A stretch of 64,000 nt of DNA from Diaporthe sp. PMI_573 (Eukaryota; Ascomycota; Sordariomycetes; Diaporthales; Diaporthaceae): positions 62,001 to 126,000 of the forward strand of contig JAJTUP010000074.1 in assembly GCA_021399435.1 (NCBI GenBank), given 5' to 3'. Shown here piece after piece: positions 1-10,600 of this stretch. Made by a program: the position numbers and the translations under genes. Below the pieces are notes generated by a model. That model was not told the origin of the DNA. It worked only from the letters and a program-made list of their open reading frames with translations, and did not search any database. The number at the start of each line of letters is the position of its first letter. The first letter of the stretch is position 1.

Positions 1-505
1 AACGATACGTATGTATATACAAAGCCTATTCAACATTTTCTTTATTAAAATTTATACTCTTAATATTAATTTTCTTTAATATTTAATATTTAAATATTTA
101 CTACTATATAAGAAAACTAGTTAAATAATATATTTAAAATTACCCTTAAAAGGTTATATATATATTTAACTATCCTTCTCGATATAAAGTTAAAAGACCT
201 ATTATTATATTTTTATAACTAATTTTATTTAACTATATATATTCTACTATCATTTATATTTGGCGGCCATTAGACTAGTTGACTATATAAACCTTTTTAA
301 AGAGTTTCCCTAGGTAATAATATTCCTTCTTTATAACTAGTTTATTGCTATTAATTTTTAATTTAATAGCTATAAAGCATTTAACGTCTTTAAAATAAAC
401 CTTATACATTTTAAGTATAATTATAAATGTATTAACTTACTAAAATATAGATAGATTTCTACTAGAATATATACCTATAATTTCTACCTTTACTATAAAA
501 TAGAC
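1..505. other. AT-rich repeat-derived DNA, no gene
   Basis: Very AT-rich sequence with no sustained open frame. Bases about 178-290 match, in reverse complement and with scattered transitions, the stretch at about 13022-13135, so this is transposon-derived DNA. The base composition (long runs of TA, very few CpA) is what RIP leaves behind. Nothing else can be supported here. Confidence 0.6.
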
Positions 506-994
506 TGTTAAACGGAAACGCTCGTATAGGCGCTGCACGTAAGGAGTTACCCTAGACTTAGTGCTAGTGGCGTGCGCGGCGGCAGATGAGTTTGGTGGCC
601 GTGAGTCGATTTTTTGGGCTGTTTTAAGACCCTAACTTCGAACTTCTGCATTCCCCTTATTTCTTACCCAAAAAGCATGTAACCTAGTTTGTTAGATAGC
701 CTGATTTCTAAAGTTTATCTGTATTTAGTTTGGTTACTGTCAGGGTTAGGGTTGGCTAGTTATTCATGGCTGAAGAGAGTGGGTCTGGGGGCCGAATTTT
801 CCGGCCTCGCCATTCCTACACCAGAGCCACCCGCAGCGTGCCAAGGGTTGAGACAATGTCGGAGGGTGTGTGAGGAGGGCTGACAGAAGCCCACTCGAAT
901 TCAATACAAAGTTGTCCGAACCACTCTCAAGCGTCCCACCAAGACCTCCAGTGCACCCTACTGCTACCTGACCATTCAATCCATCAACCTTCAG
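506..994 (+). mobile_element. TG...CAG repeat, copy A (489 bp)
   Basis: First of four long copies of one repeat (others at 8315-8847, 9073-9605 and 48417-48923, plus a truncated one at 36751-36907). It begins TGTTAAACGG and ends CTTCAG. The six bases before it (500-505, atagac) recur directly after it (995-1000), a target-site duplication of 5-6 bp. There is no meaningful open frame. It holds a telomere-like CAGGGTTAGGGTTGG string near 740. The TG start and size suggest a solo LTR or another non-autonomous element; the CAG end is slightly unusual for an LTR, so the class is left open. Confidence 0.7.
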
Positions 995-1195
995 ATAGAC
1001 TTACTTATTATACTTAGTGTTTGTTTCTATAACTATTTATACTATTACTTAATGTAGATAAAACTATTAGATTAGCTAATTTAGAGAAAGTAGTATAGTT
1101 AATTTACTAGTAGTCTACTTTAACTGCAGCTATAAAATTACTTAATTAGATCTTAAATGTATATACTAGGTTAAATTGTATTATACTAGTATTAG

Positions 1196-1399
1196 TGTTA
1201 ATAGCCAGCCATTGCTGGGTGTTCATAGCTTAGTCATATGGGTAGTCACGTGGTCAGTCACGTGACTGACTTAGTCAGCAGAGGGTACACCTTACCTCGG
1301 CGCTTCGGCGCCCACGGTACAACCCTCCAACCAAGCCGAATACAACCAACAACTTCACACCCACAAGACCTTCACATACGTAATAAAGGCCAACTAACA
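1196..1399 (+). repeat. 5' LTR of the short LTR element
   Basis: 204-bp repeat. It contains a strong palindromic stretch around 1243-1278 (GTCACGTGGTCAGTCACGTGAC and a following TGACTTAGTCA) and a GCGCTTCGGCGC hairpin near 1300. Pairs with 3431-3634. Confidence 0.88.
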
Positions 1400-2938
1400 T
1401 TAATCAATGGCTAAACGGCCATAGATCGACAAGGTCTGGAAATCGTCTAAGCTGCTTAGGCGTCATACTCCTCTCAGAGGAGGAATCGGCAATACTACTA
1501 TCGCCGTCACAGCCCGAAGAGGGCAAAGTCGTCTAAGCTGCTCAGGTACAAAACACCAACGACAACCTCGTAAACCGACCCTTTAAGCCTTCACGCAGAC
1601 AAACAGGACACCTTTGCTGGTCAAGTCTCAAAAACACCATCAAGACCTTCTCACGACCATCGAGACCCCTTCTCACAACCGTCAAAAGCCAACATTGCCC
1701 AGCTAAGCTAACATTGCCCTTCAAACATTGCTTTTCAGCCCTTCAGAAGCCCTATCAACCGTTGCTTTCAAGCCCTTCAGAGCAACCCTTTAGAAGCCCC
1801 TAAACATTACTTTTTCAAGCCTATTTACACCCATCAGACCCTTCTAAACCTTCAGATACTGACTAAGTAATTAGTCAAATCGTCAAAAGACCTCAGAAAC
1901 GCATTTTTCGACCCCAAAAACCTCTTAGCACCCTATACTTAACCCTCAGCAACCGTTACCTAACAACCTACATCATCACAACCGTCAGGAGGGGCAACCT
2001 AACGAGACTAAACAGACCCCACCCAAATCCCATACAAGCTATTCACTTAACCTGATTAATACCATAACCCCATAGTAGTCAACCTCTCTTAACATCAACC
2101 TCTCTTAACATCAACTTCAACCTCTCGACCTTTAACCTCTCGAGCCCTTCCCTTACTACTAATAGTACCACAAAAAGCAAGCCACCGCCAGTACCACAAG
2201 TACAAGAAAGACTAACTCTACCTATCAGTCTGTGTAATAATAGCTTCTATTTACCGTAACTACCATACTTAGGCAAACACTTTCGTACCACCCGCTAATT
2301 GCTGAAGCCTGGCGTAAATAGTCCTTAAGCTAGTTAGAAATCATAATAATAAATATCACGATAGTCTTCAGCTTAACCCAACTACTTCCTCTCTCCGTTT
2401 TTCAACCTTCCTCTCTAAAACACCACAAGAAGGATTACCATTAGCGTTATAGCTGCTATAACCTCAAGTCTCTAACATATACTACATACCTCTTAAGATA
2501 AAGCTATCCATAGCTACTATAGGTGCGTGCCAAGAGTCTTCTTGCCCGTAGTATAGTAAAGACTTTAAGTCAAAAAACAAGCTAAAGAAGCACGTTAGCA
2601 ACAAGCACAAAGAAGAACACGCTTCTTAACGAGAAGTCTAATCAAAGCAGACAACAACACCGGCACTAGTACTAACGTTAATACTGAGAAGTCAACCGAG
2701 AAGTCAGCAAGCAAGTAGTCAACCTACAACGTAACTATCACGACCTTAAAAACACCAGCAGCAATCACGACCTCTTTAACGTCAGCAGCAAGCATAAGCA
2801 AGCCGTCAGCTTGCAACACAACCCCAAGCACAACCTCTAGCCGTCCCTCAGCACTATTGTCAACCTCCCTATTGTTAGCCTTTCCAGCCTCAACACTATC
2901 GTCAACCTCTCGCTATCCCTCAGCCCCAGCTACCATAG

Positions 2939-3322
2939 CCAGACAACCAGTACAAAGTTGTCTTGGCCAGAAAGCTTTTCAATAGGCATTACACACAGGC
3001 ATACAAGTACCGCTACAAGCTTGGCCAGCCATATAAATGGTGGCACAAGGTGCCAACGTGGCAGCCGGCACCAGCTGCTCGGCAGCTGCAGCCACCTGAC
3101 GACAACAATAACGACTGGCCTAAGCAGGAAGCCGAGCCTGATCAGAAACAAGAAACGGTCCAGAATGACAATGGCTACATCTATAGAGAAGACAAAGAGT
3201 ACCCAGATGAGGAGAACTTTGACTCAGACAAAGATGACAAGGATAGACCTAAAGACAACAAATTTAACAACGACGAAGCCGACGATGGCTTCTATTCAGA
3301 AGGGTACGATTTAGACTATTAA
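2939..3322 (+). other. Acidic open frame, tail of a lost element ORF
   Basis: Open frame of about 128 codons inside the short LTR element, just upstream of its 3' LTR. It is bounded upstream by TAG at 2936 and contains no ATG, so it is most likely the end of a longer reading frame whose upstream part has decayed. The first third is basic and aromatic (several Tyr, Lys and Trp, including a WW pair), while the last 60 residues are dominated by Asp, Glu, Asn and Lys. Three Trp codons and several Gln codons are intact, so this piece escaped the RIP stops seen in other elements here. I do not recognise a family. It could be a gag-like or accessory product; no function is assigned. Confidence 0.35.
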
Positions 3323-3430
3323 GCAATTAGTCAGTCGGGACGGAGGAACGTTTTTGCGCTTTGTACGATACGGAGGAAAGTATGTTTTTGGCAGCAATGG
3401 CTTCCTGGCAAAAGAATAGAAAACTGCCAG

Positions 3431-3634
3431 TGTTGATAGCCAGCCATTGCTGGATGTTCATAGCTTAGTCATATAGGTAGTCACGTAGTCAGTCACGTGA
3501 CTGACTTAGTCAGCGGAGGGTGCACCTTACCTCGGCGCTTCGGCGCCCACAGTGCAACCCTCCAACCAAGCCGAATACAACCAACAACTTCACACCCACA
3601 AGACCTTCACATACGTGATAAAGGCCAACCAACA
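3431..3634 (+). repeat. 3' LTR of the short LTR element
   Basis: 204-bp partner of 1196-1399 with only transition differences. Followed by the attag target duplication at 3635-3639. The preceding 25 bases are purine-rich but not a clean polypurine tract. Confidence 0.88.
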
Positions 3635-3639
3635 ATTAG

Positions 3640-5956
3640 TTTTAGCTAAATAATTTTTTAAGTAGTTTTAAAAAATAAGTCTATAAGGTTAAAATAAATT
3701 TAAATTCTTCTAAAATATAGCAGCTTTTTATAGTCTATTTTAAGTAATTTATATTTAAAGGCTTAAGTTACATAATAAAGGCATTTTAATAGTACTTAAT
3801 AGCATTAAACTAAAACTTATAGTAAAACCCACTATATAACTACATCCAGCAATTAAAAGTTGGCGGAAAAAACTGAAAGGTAGCTATACTCTATATAGCC
3901 CCAAGTTACTTCTCTAACTTTACTACTTTATATTTATACCTATAAGTACCCTAAGTTAGGTATCTCTTAAGGCTTGGCAACCTTTTATAGCAGACAGTTT
4001 AATTTTACTTTATTTATATACTTTACTAAAACCATTAAGTAAACCACTATTTAAATGTTAAAAATAATAATTACCTAGATTTATAAATACTAAAGCCGTT
4101 TTTGGTTTTTAAATTAGGTTAAAATTAGTTAAATTATAATTAAATTTAATTTATATCTCTATTTTATACTAAAATGAAAGCATAAAATAAATAGATATAA
4201 TTATTCTATAGTAGCTATACCTTTAGATATTATTAATGTTAAGCTAATAAAATATTTATAGTAACTAATAAATATATTGGTAATTTATATAGCCTATATA
4301 TTAAAATTATAACTTAAGTATATAGTTTAATAGGCTTGCCCTAACCTCTTTTTTCTATCCTAACCTTCTTCTTCTGCCCTAACCCCCTTCTTTTTATTTA
4401 TATAAATATTACTGCCTTAAACTTAGGTTAACCATTTTTTTAATCTTAAAGAAAAAGTTCTAAGGATTTAAGCCTTTAGTAAATATAAATATATAAAGAG
4501 TTTATAAATGCTAGTAATAGTATTAGTTAAACCTAGCTTAATGTTATTAATTAAGTCCTAAAATTTTAATTATTAAGTATAGAAAATAGCTTTAAAAGAA
4601 GTAATTTACAATCCTTTTACTACAATTATATATAAAATAAAGGTTCTATATCGACTATTTGTATTTATTTAAGTTCCTCTATTTAGCTAGAAATCACAGT
4701 TAGTATCCTAAAAAAACAAGACACAATTAAAAAAAAAACAGTAATTTTGGCCATACAAGACTTTTCACAGTAACTTTACAATCTTCTACACACCTGTCTA
4801 TAATCAAAAGCCGCCCGCCATTCTACACTAAAAGCCGTAGCATTAGGCCGTGCCTAGTCTATTCACACCGGTACTATTAACAAGCCATTAGCCCATTAAG
4901 ATTAAAGCTATCGCGGGCCGCAAGCTAGTCTAACACCGTCAAGCACTATGTAAAAGTGCCATCGCCGTATGACTTAAGCATAAATACAAGTTGGCCAAAA
5001 TGGGCAATAATAAAAGCAGCCATTGCCCCAAAGGTTCTAGCTCTGCTCAAACACACCTATCTATCACAACCTTGTTCCGCAAGACCACATAAAAGCAATC
5101 ATTTAGCCTGCCGCGCAAAGCCGAGACAACTGCCAGTCAAGCTTAAACCAGTACACACATCTAAGACCCAGGTAAAGCAACCACATTCCATTATCTAGAT
5201 AGTGTGGGTGCTTGTTAGTACATTGCCCTTTGATGGATTGCCAGGTATTAAAACTTTTACGGTGTCTTGATTGTTATATCTCTCTCCTTGATGGCCGAGT
5301 CGGCGGTCTTTAGGTAGATTTGTAAATCGTCATTGGACATGCCGGTGTAGTAACTGGACATTAAGAGTTGCTGCTTATAACCGCTTGACTTAAAGCTGTC
5401 TGACCACGTCAGCGTAGCGGAATATATTCACTGTATCACGGCTGGCGTATCTGTATAGTCTCGACTTTTCGAGAAGCTGGTCTGAGCTTAACACTAGTAT
5501 CCGGAGTTGGTGGTCTCCCCACAACAGTCGGGCGCGGAATGCCACAGTCTGTTTACAGAGCTCGCATATATGCTTGTCACAACGCCATTGAGCTGTGACC
5601 TATCCAAGACACTGGATATGCTCAAAACAGACCGCCTGACCGCCTCGATGCTGTCGCGTTCCGGCAGGGTCGTAGATATAGGTCGGACGGTGCCGTTGGA
5701 TGGCACTGTTGGCGGCTGGATCGGTGTCTAGATGGGCGTGGACTGGAACAAGGAAATTTCCGCGCCCAGTAGGTTATAACGTTGGTTCCAAGGGTATCAT
5801 CAATCTTGTCTCCCTTAATCAGAAAGCATAATTACTTTTATTTAAATTCTACAATCTAGGTTTAGGAAGAAGTTGTCTTTTCTCTAACTATGTCTATGCT
5901 TGAACTATTTCCCTCTTTGGAGTAGTAGTAGACCAGGAAATTCTAACGTCATAGTG
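3640..5956. other. AT-rich repeat-derived DNA
   Basis: No gene recognised. Bases 3640-3815 are the inverted counterpart of 7865-8045, and 4630-4960 is a diverged direct repeat of 7495-7890. Bases 5200-5900 have more balanced composition but only short, unconvincing open frames (for example 5507-5731). This block lies downstream of the threonine-aldolase-like gene and probably contains its 3' flank. Confidence 0.5.
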
Positions 5957-7018
5957 CTAATTACAGCCGCCGCTAGCACATAATCCATCTTGTAGCATTT
6001 TAATAAACGCATCTACATGTTGTTGTTGTGTGCCCCATGATGTGACTAGCCGAATAACCGATTGACCATTCCCCAGTGTCTGCCAGACATAGAAGGAACA
6101 TTTGCCCCGGATTCTCGCAACTAACGCGTCAGGAAGGACGGCGAATACCTGATTGGTTTCGGTAGCATCTGCCAAGGCATAGCCTGCTTGCGTTATTCCG
6201 ATCGATAGTAGTTTGGCCATTGAGTTGGCGTGCCGCGCCAGATCAAAGAAGAGGTTAGAGCGGAATAAGGCCTGAAATTGCGAGCCCAAGATTCGACCTT
6301 TAGCAAGGAGAGCACCTCGCTGTTTGATGTGAAACCTGAAATCCTCTTTCAGAGTCGGGTTGTTGATGATGATTGCTTCTCCGAGTAATGCACCGACCTT
6401 GGTACCGCCGATCCAGAACAAGTCAGTGAGCTGCCCAAGATCCTCTAGCGTAACATCATTTCCTTCTGCCGAAAGTGCTGCGCCGAGACGCGCACCATCG
6501 ACAAACAGTAGCAAATCGTGTTCTTTGCATAGAGCTGAAATGGTGCAAAGTTCTGTCTTGGTATAAAATGTCCCAACTTCGGTGGCATTCGAGATGTACA
6601 CCAGCCTCGGCTTGGCCATATGGGGGTAGTGCGCGTTGTCATGTAGCGCTTGAACGATTGTATCAGGTGTCAATTTGCCGTTCACTGGTGGAACGGTGAT
6701 GATTTTGTGCCCGATAGCCTCAATAGCACCCGTTTCCCGTACCACAATATGACCGCTTGCGACAGAGATAACTGCCTCGTGAGGTCGTAGACAGCTTCCG
6801 ATCACCAAGATGTTGGCTAAAGTCCCACTCGCAACTAGATGCACCGCAGCATCAGTTGCGTTCATCTTCTGCTGAATGAGGGCCCGTGCGGCTTCGGTGT
6901 AGGCGTCTTCTCCGTATGGAACTTGCGAGTCGGAGTTGGCAGCTGCAATTGCCTCTAGTACGTCAGAGTGTGCTCCATCGCTATAGTCATCACGGAAGTC
7001 ATAGATGAATGGCCCCAT
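5957..7018 (-). CDS. Threonine-aldolase-like PLP enzyme
   Basis: Intact 353-aa frame with an ATG start at 7018. It resembles low-specificity L-threonine aldolases of the beta-eliminating-lyase family, fold-type I PLP enzymes that cleave L-threonine or L-allo-threonine to glycine and acetaldehyde. The N-terminal part has the family's FRDDYSDGAH start (D for the usual SDT) and VPYGED. DGAR at about 174-177 supplies the Asp facing the PLP ring nitrogen, and Lys207 in GGTKVGA is the expected Schiff-base lysine. Length is close to the 350-390 aa usual for fungal members. No intron is needed. It is a single intact gene with balanced codons in a RIP-degraded island, flanked by diverged direct repeats. 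Substrate preference cannot be read from the sequence; a secondary-metabolism beta-hydroxy amino acid role is possible. Confidence 0.88.
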   Translation of the reverse strand: MGPFIYDFRDDYSDGAHSDVLEAIAAANSDSQVPYGEDAYTEAARALIQQKMNATDAAVHLVASGTLANILVIGSCLRPHEAVISVASGHIVVRETGAIEAIGHKIITVPPVNGKLTPDTIVQALHDNAHYPHMAKPRLVYISNATEVGTFYTKTELCTISALCKEHDLLLFVDGARLGAALSAEGNDVTLEDLGQLTDLFWIGGTKVGALLGEAIIINNPTLKEDFRFHIKQRGALLAKGRILGSQFQALFRSNLFFDLARHANSMAKLLSIGITQAGYALADATETNQVFAVLPDALVARIRGKCSFYVWQTLGNGQSVIRLVTSWGTQQQHVDAFIKMLQDGLCASGGCN

Positions 7019-8314
7019 GTTGTCACAAGAAGTCTGTAAAGAGTTGAGTTGTTGTTGTGTTGTTTAGAGGATTCTGTCAAGCGGCAACACTGACCTTTCC
7101 AAGGCTGACCTTTCCAAGGGCGCTTAAGTAGTAGCGTCTCCGCACAGGCTGGTTTCAAGCTGGGCTGTTGAGACATTACGTACAACTATTCAACACTTAA
7201 TAAGCCTCACACGAGTAAGGTAGGTGCTTAGAGTGATGACTATAATAGCGGAACTTGTGGCAGATATTTGTTCCGTCAATACACCCCTCTGCGCACTTGC
7301 GCACTGCGCACTTGCACACAGAGATTAGCTTACCCAGCTTGCTCTCACTTCAGCTTACTCATTTCCATTGCAAGCGCGCCCATTCGTGCCAGAACCTTAA
7401 TCCGGCCAGCGTTAATGTCAAAGGACATTGTTTATCACTTTGCAATTTGTCTTGTATAGACTTCACTTTTGCTAGACGTTTAATATAACTGTAAACATAG
7501 TGTTGTCTAGCTATGTATGGACTATTTATATTCTTTGAGTTCCTCTACTAAGCCGGAACGGCAATAAGTGTCCTACAAGGGCAAGTAACAATGTATTTTA
7601 TCGACAATAACAGTAATATTTGCAATATAAGGCTTTAAATAGTAACTTTTTAATCTACTTCTATAAATTAATGTTATACTAGATGTTACTATTTTATATA
7701 ATAAGTCTTAGTATTAAGTTGTGTCTAGTCTTTGCCGCTATTTATACTAGCGCTATTAATAAGTCTTAGTATTAAGTTGTGTCTAGTCTTTGCCGCTATT
7801 TATACTAGCGCTATTAATAAGCTTTTAACCTTAAAATAGACTAGCCTATTAATGTTAAAGCTATTATAAGATATAAGCTCTAGTTTAATGCTATTAAGTA
7901 CTGTTAAAATGCCTTTACTATATAACTTAAGCCTTTAAATTGCCTAAAATAGACTATAAAAAGCCGCTATATTTTAGAAAATAAGATTTAAATCTATTCT
8001 CTATAGACTTATTTTTTAACACTACTTAAAAACAATTATTTAGCCTATTATAATTATAAAATTAATACTATTACTTGTTTTAAAACCCTAAACTAACTTA
8101 GTAAGTTAACTATATTATATATATATAAATATTCTAACAGTCTTTCTATAAATAGCTATAAAAATAGACTTTAACTATAATAAGTAAGTCTATCCTAAAG
8201 TAGGGGCAGCTCTTAAATTAAACTACCCTAAAGACAAATAAATAAGATAAGCAAAGCTAGATTTTATAACTATACTAAGAAGCTATAAGATCTATCCTAA
8301 ATAGATTAAAGAGC
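7019..8314. other. Promoter side of threonine-aldolase gene and AT-rich repeats
   Basis: The first 250 bases upstream of the threonine-aldolase-like ATG have normal composition, including a duplicated CCTTTCCAAGG string near 7095-7115, and presumably hold its promoter. From about 7490 the sequence becomes AT-rich and repeats 4630-4960 (direct) and 3640-3815 (inverted, at 7865-8045). No coding frame is supported. Confidence 0.45.
7700..7821 (+). repeat. 58-bp tandem duplication
   Basis: A 58-bp unit starting AATAAGTCTTAG is present twice without a mismatch (7700-7757 and 7758-7815), followed by the first bases of a third unit. The perfect identity within otherwise mutated AT-rich DNA indicates a recent local duplication. 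Confidence 0.9.
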
Positions 8315-8847
8315 TGTTAAACGGAAACGCTTGTGTGGGCGCTGCACGTAAGGGGTTACCCTAGACTTCACGTAGGGAGTTACCCTAGACTTGGCACTTT
8401 TTCGGCTAAGTGCCTATGTGGCGTGCGTGCCGGCAGATGAGTTTGGTGGCCGTGAGTCGATTTTTTGGGCTATTGTAAGACCCTAACTTCGAACCTCTGC
8501 ATTCCCCTTATTTCTTACCTAAAAAGCATGTAACCTAGTTTATTAGATAGCCTGATTTCTGAAGTTTATCTGTATTTAGTTTGGTTACTGTCAGGGTTAG
8601 GGTTGGCTGGTTATTTAAAGCCAAAGATAGTGGGTCCGAGGGCCGAATTTTCCGGCCTCCCTATCTGCGCACCAGAGCCAACCACAGCGTGCCCAGGGTT
8701 GAGACAATGTCGGAGGGACTGTAAGGAGGGCTAACAGAAGCCCACTCGAATTCAATACAAAGTTGTCCAAACTACTCTCAAGCGTCCCAACAAGACCTCA
8801 GTACACCCTACTGCTACCTGACTCCCATTTAATCCACCAACCTTTAG
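8315..8847 (+). mobile_element. TG...CAG repeat, copy B (left palindrome arm)
   Basis: 533-bp copy of the repeat described at 506-994, bounded by a direct duplication aagagc (8309-8314 and 8848-8853). It differs from copy A by carrying an internal duplication (the CCCTAGACTT block occurs twice near 8349-8392). It forms the left arm of a large palindrome with copy C at 9073-9605. Confidence 0.75.
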
Positions 8848-8946
8848 AAGAGCTTTTAGCTATTAAATCTAAGTTAAATAGTAAAAAGGGAATAAGATAA
8901 AAGAAGATAGATAGGTTAGATAGATAGCTTAACAAGATCTATTAAG

Positions 8947-9072
8947 TGTAACGCCCAGGCGGAAGCCACGCAAAAGCCCCGGCGAAAAGCCCCCACGTCT
9001 AGAAAAGGGCCCGAAGCCCCCACGTCTCAGTTTAGCAGAGGCAAGAATCAGTCTTACACCAGACCTACACCT
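8947..9072 (+). repeat. TGTAACGCC repeat, copy 1 (LTR-like)
   Basis: About 125 bp beginning TGTAACGCCCAGGCGG and ending CAGACCTACACCT. It matches 12827-12954 in the same orientation. It sits in the centre of the palindrome and is interrupted on its right by repeat copy C. The second copy is preceded by a G-rich polypurine-like tract, so these may be the two LTRs of the degraded element between them. Confidence 0.6.
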
Positions 9073-9605
9073 CTGAAGGTTGGTGGATCGAATGGGAGTC
9101 AGGTAGCAGTAGGGTGCACTGAGGTCTTGTTGGGATGCTTGAGAATGGTTTAGACAACTTTGCATTGAATTTGAGTAGGCTTCTGTCAGCCCTCCTCACA
9201 GTCCCTCCGACATCGTCTCAACCCTGGGCACGCTGTGGTTGGCTCTGGTGCGCAGATAGGGAGGCCGGAAAATTCGGCCCTCGGACCCACTATCTTTGGC
9301 TTTAAATAACCAGCCAACCCTAACCCTGACAGTAACCAAACTAAATACAGATAAACTTCAGAAATCAGGCTATCTAATAAACTAGGTTACATGCTTTTTA
9401 GGTAAGAAATAAGGGGAATGCAGAGGTTCGAAGTTAGGGTCTTACAATAGCCCAAAAAATCGACTCACGGCCACCAAACTCATCTGCCGGCACGCACGCC
9501 ACATAGGCACTTAGCCGAAAAAGTGCTAAGTCTAGGGTAACTCCCTACGTGAAGTCTAGGGTAACCCCTTATGTGCAGCGCCTACACAAGCGTTTCCGTT
9601 TAACA
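9073..9605 (-). mobile_element. TG...CAG repeat, copy C (right palindrome arm)
   Basis: 533 bp, the reverse complement of copy B with only a few percent transition differences and the same internal duplication, separated from it by 225 bp. No target duplication was found around this copy. The equal arm length and shared private duplication mean B and C are closer to each other than to copies A or D. Confidence 0.75.
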
Positions 9606-10600
9606 ATATTAAGATAAGTTTCTTTATTATAGTAAACATAATAATAAATATTGCTAAACTAGCTAAAATCTTCTATAGGGAGATTAAGTATAAATAGGGA
9701 CTACTTAAGGAAATTATAACTAATAGAGGCATGACCTTTACTAGTAAGTTCTAGAAGATACTTTGCTAGCTAAGTAGGATTAAAACCTAATATACTACTA
9801 CTTACTATCTATAGGATAATAGATAAATAAAAAGGATAAACTAAATCTTGGAATAATATCTAAGGGTATTTACGGTAGAAAATGTCTAGAACTGGCTAAA
9901 CCTGTTATATACTATATTCTTTATATATAATTTAGTATAAAGCACCACGATTAAGATAAGCCTATTTAAAGCTCTCTTTGGCTACAAACCGTCTTTTACT
10001 ATTTTATACAATAAATGGCCTACTGAAGACAGTGTTTCTTGAAGGGAGGTACTAGTAGTTAAGGAACATATAGAGAAACTTTAGCAAATTTAAACAAACT
10101 ATAAAGAGAACTAGAAATAGATAGTTAAGACACAGGTCTAAAATTATAACAATTAATATTAACCTATATAATTTAAGATTAGCTAATAGGTATTGCTAAT
10201 AACTAAGTATCTACTTCTAAAAAACAGGAAGCTTGCTCTATAGAGGGTCGGCCTATTTAGAATTATATCTCGAGTAGGTAAACAAGCTTACAGTCTAACC
10301 CTCCCAGAGAAGTATTTATAAATATACCACGTTTACTATATAAGCTAGCTAGAGCTTTAGACAGTAAGGAACCTAAAGAACCTAACAGAAGGTATCTTAG
10401 ATCTACCAGACCTAGAGGACAAATAAGCCAAATAGAAGCTAGAGGAGATTTAAGACTACCAGGAAATTAGAGACACTATATATTACCTAATAAAGTAGAA
10501 GGGGTGGCCTAGTAAATATAATTTATAGGTACTAGAAGGCAAGATATTAGTAGACAAAACTATTTAAAAGTACTAGAGAGGGAAAAGACTGAAGAGAAAT
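9606..10600 (+). mobile_element. RIP-degraded chromovirus integrase fragment
   Basis: Plus-strand translation, ignoring stops, gives integrase-core motifs of Ty3/gypsy elements: ITNRGMTFTSKF, then a Y-T-T-Y-Y (for YHPQTDGQ) block, then RIN*ILEQYLR and an ALFGYKP block. Near 10480-10560 a chromodomain-like KGWPSKYN...W/LEGK pattern follows. Most stops are TAG where Gln or Trp is expected, which is the RIP pattern. There is no intact frame. The upstream protease and reverse-transcriptase parts are not visible in this copy. Confidence 0.7.

Larger units (their letters stand above)
1191..3639 (+). mobile_element. Short LTR element with 5-bp target duplication
   Basis: Two direct repeats of exactly 204 bp (1196-1399 and 3431-3634), both starting TGTT(A/G)ATAGCC and ending AACA, bound a 2.0-kb interior. 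The pentamer attag is found immediately before (1191-1195) and after (3635-3639), a perfect target-site duplication. The two LTRs differ at about ten positions, all transitions, as RIP or deamination would give. The interior shows no recognisable protease, reverse transcriptase or integrase; it is C/T-rich at first and ends in an acidic open frame at 2939-3322. The size and lack of enzymes point to a non-autonomous (TRIM/LARD-like) element or a much-deleted one. Confidence 0.88.

Noticed and set aside
740..760. True telomere or telomere scar because of TTAGGG units
   Set aside because: Only two units, and the same string recurs at the same place in each copy of a dispersed repeat, so it is part of that repeat.
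2958..3314. 118-codon frame overlapping the acidic frame
   Set aside because: It lies in another frame, starts with TTG, and its Thr/Lys/Arg composition is the shadow of the overlapping Asp/Glu/Asn-rich frame.
7700..7821. Possible CRISPR-like array
   Set aside because: Only two identical 58-bp units in direct contact without spacers; a simple tandem duplication in a fungal genome.
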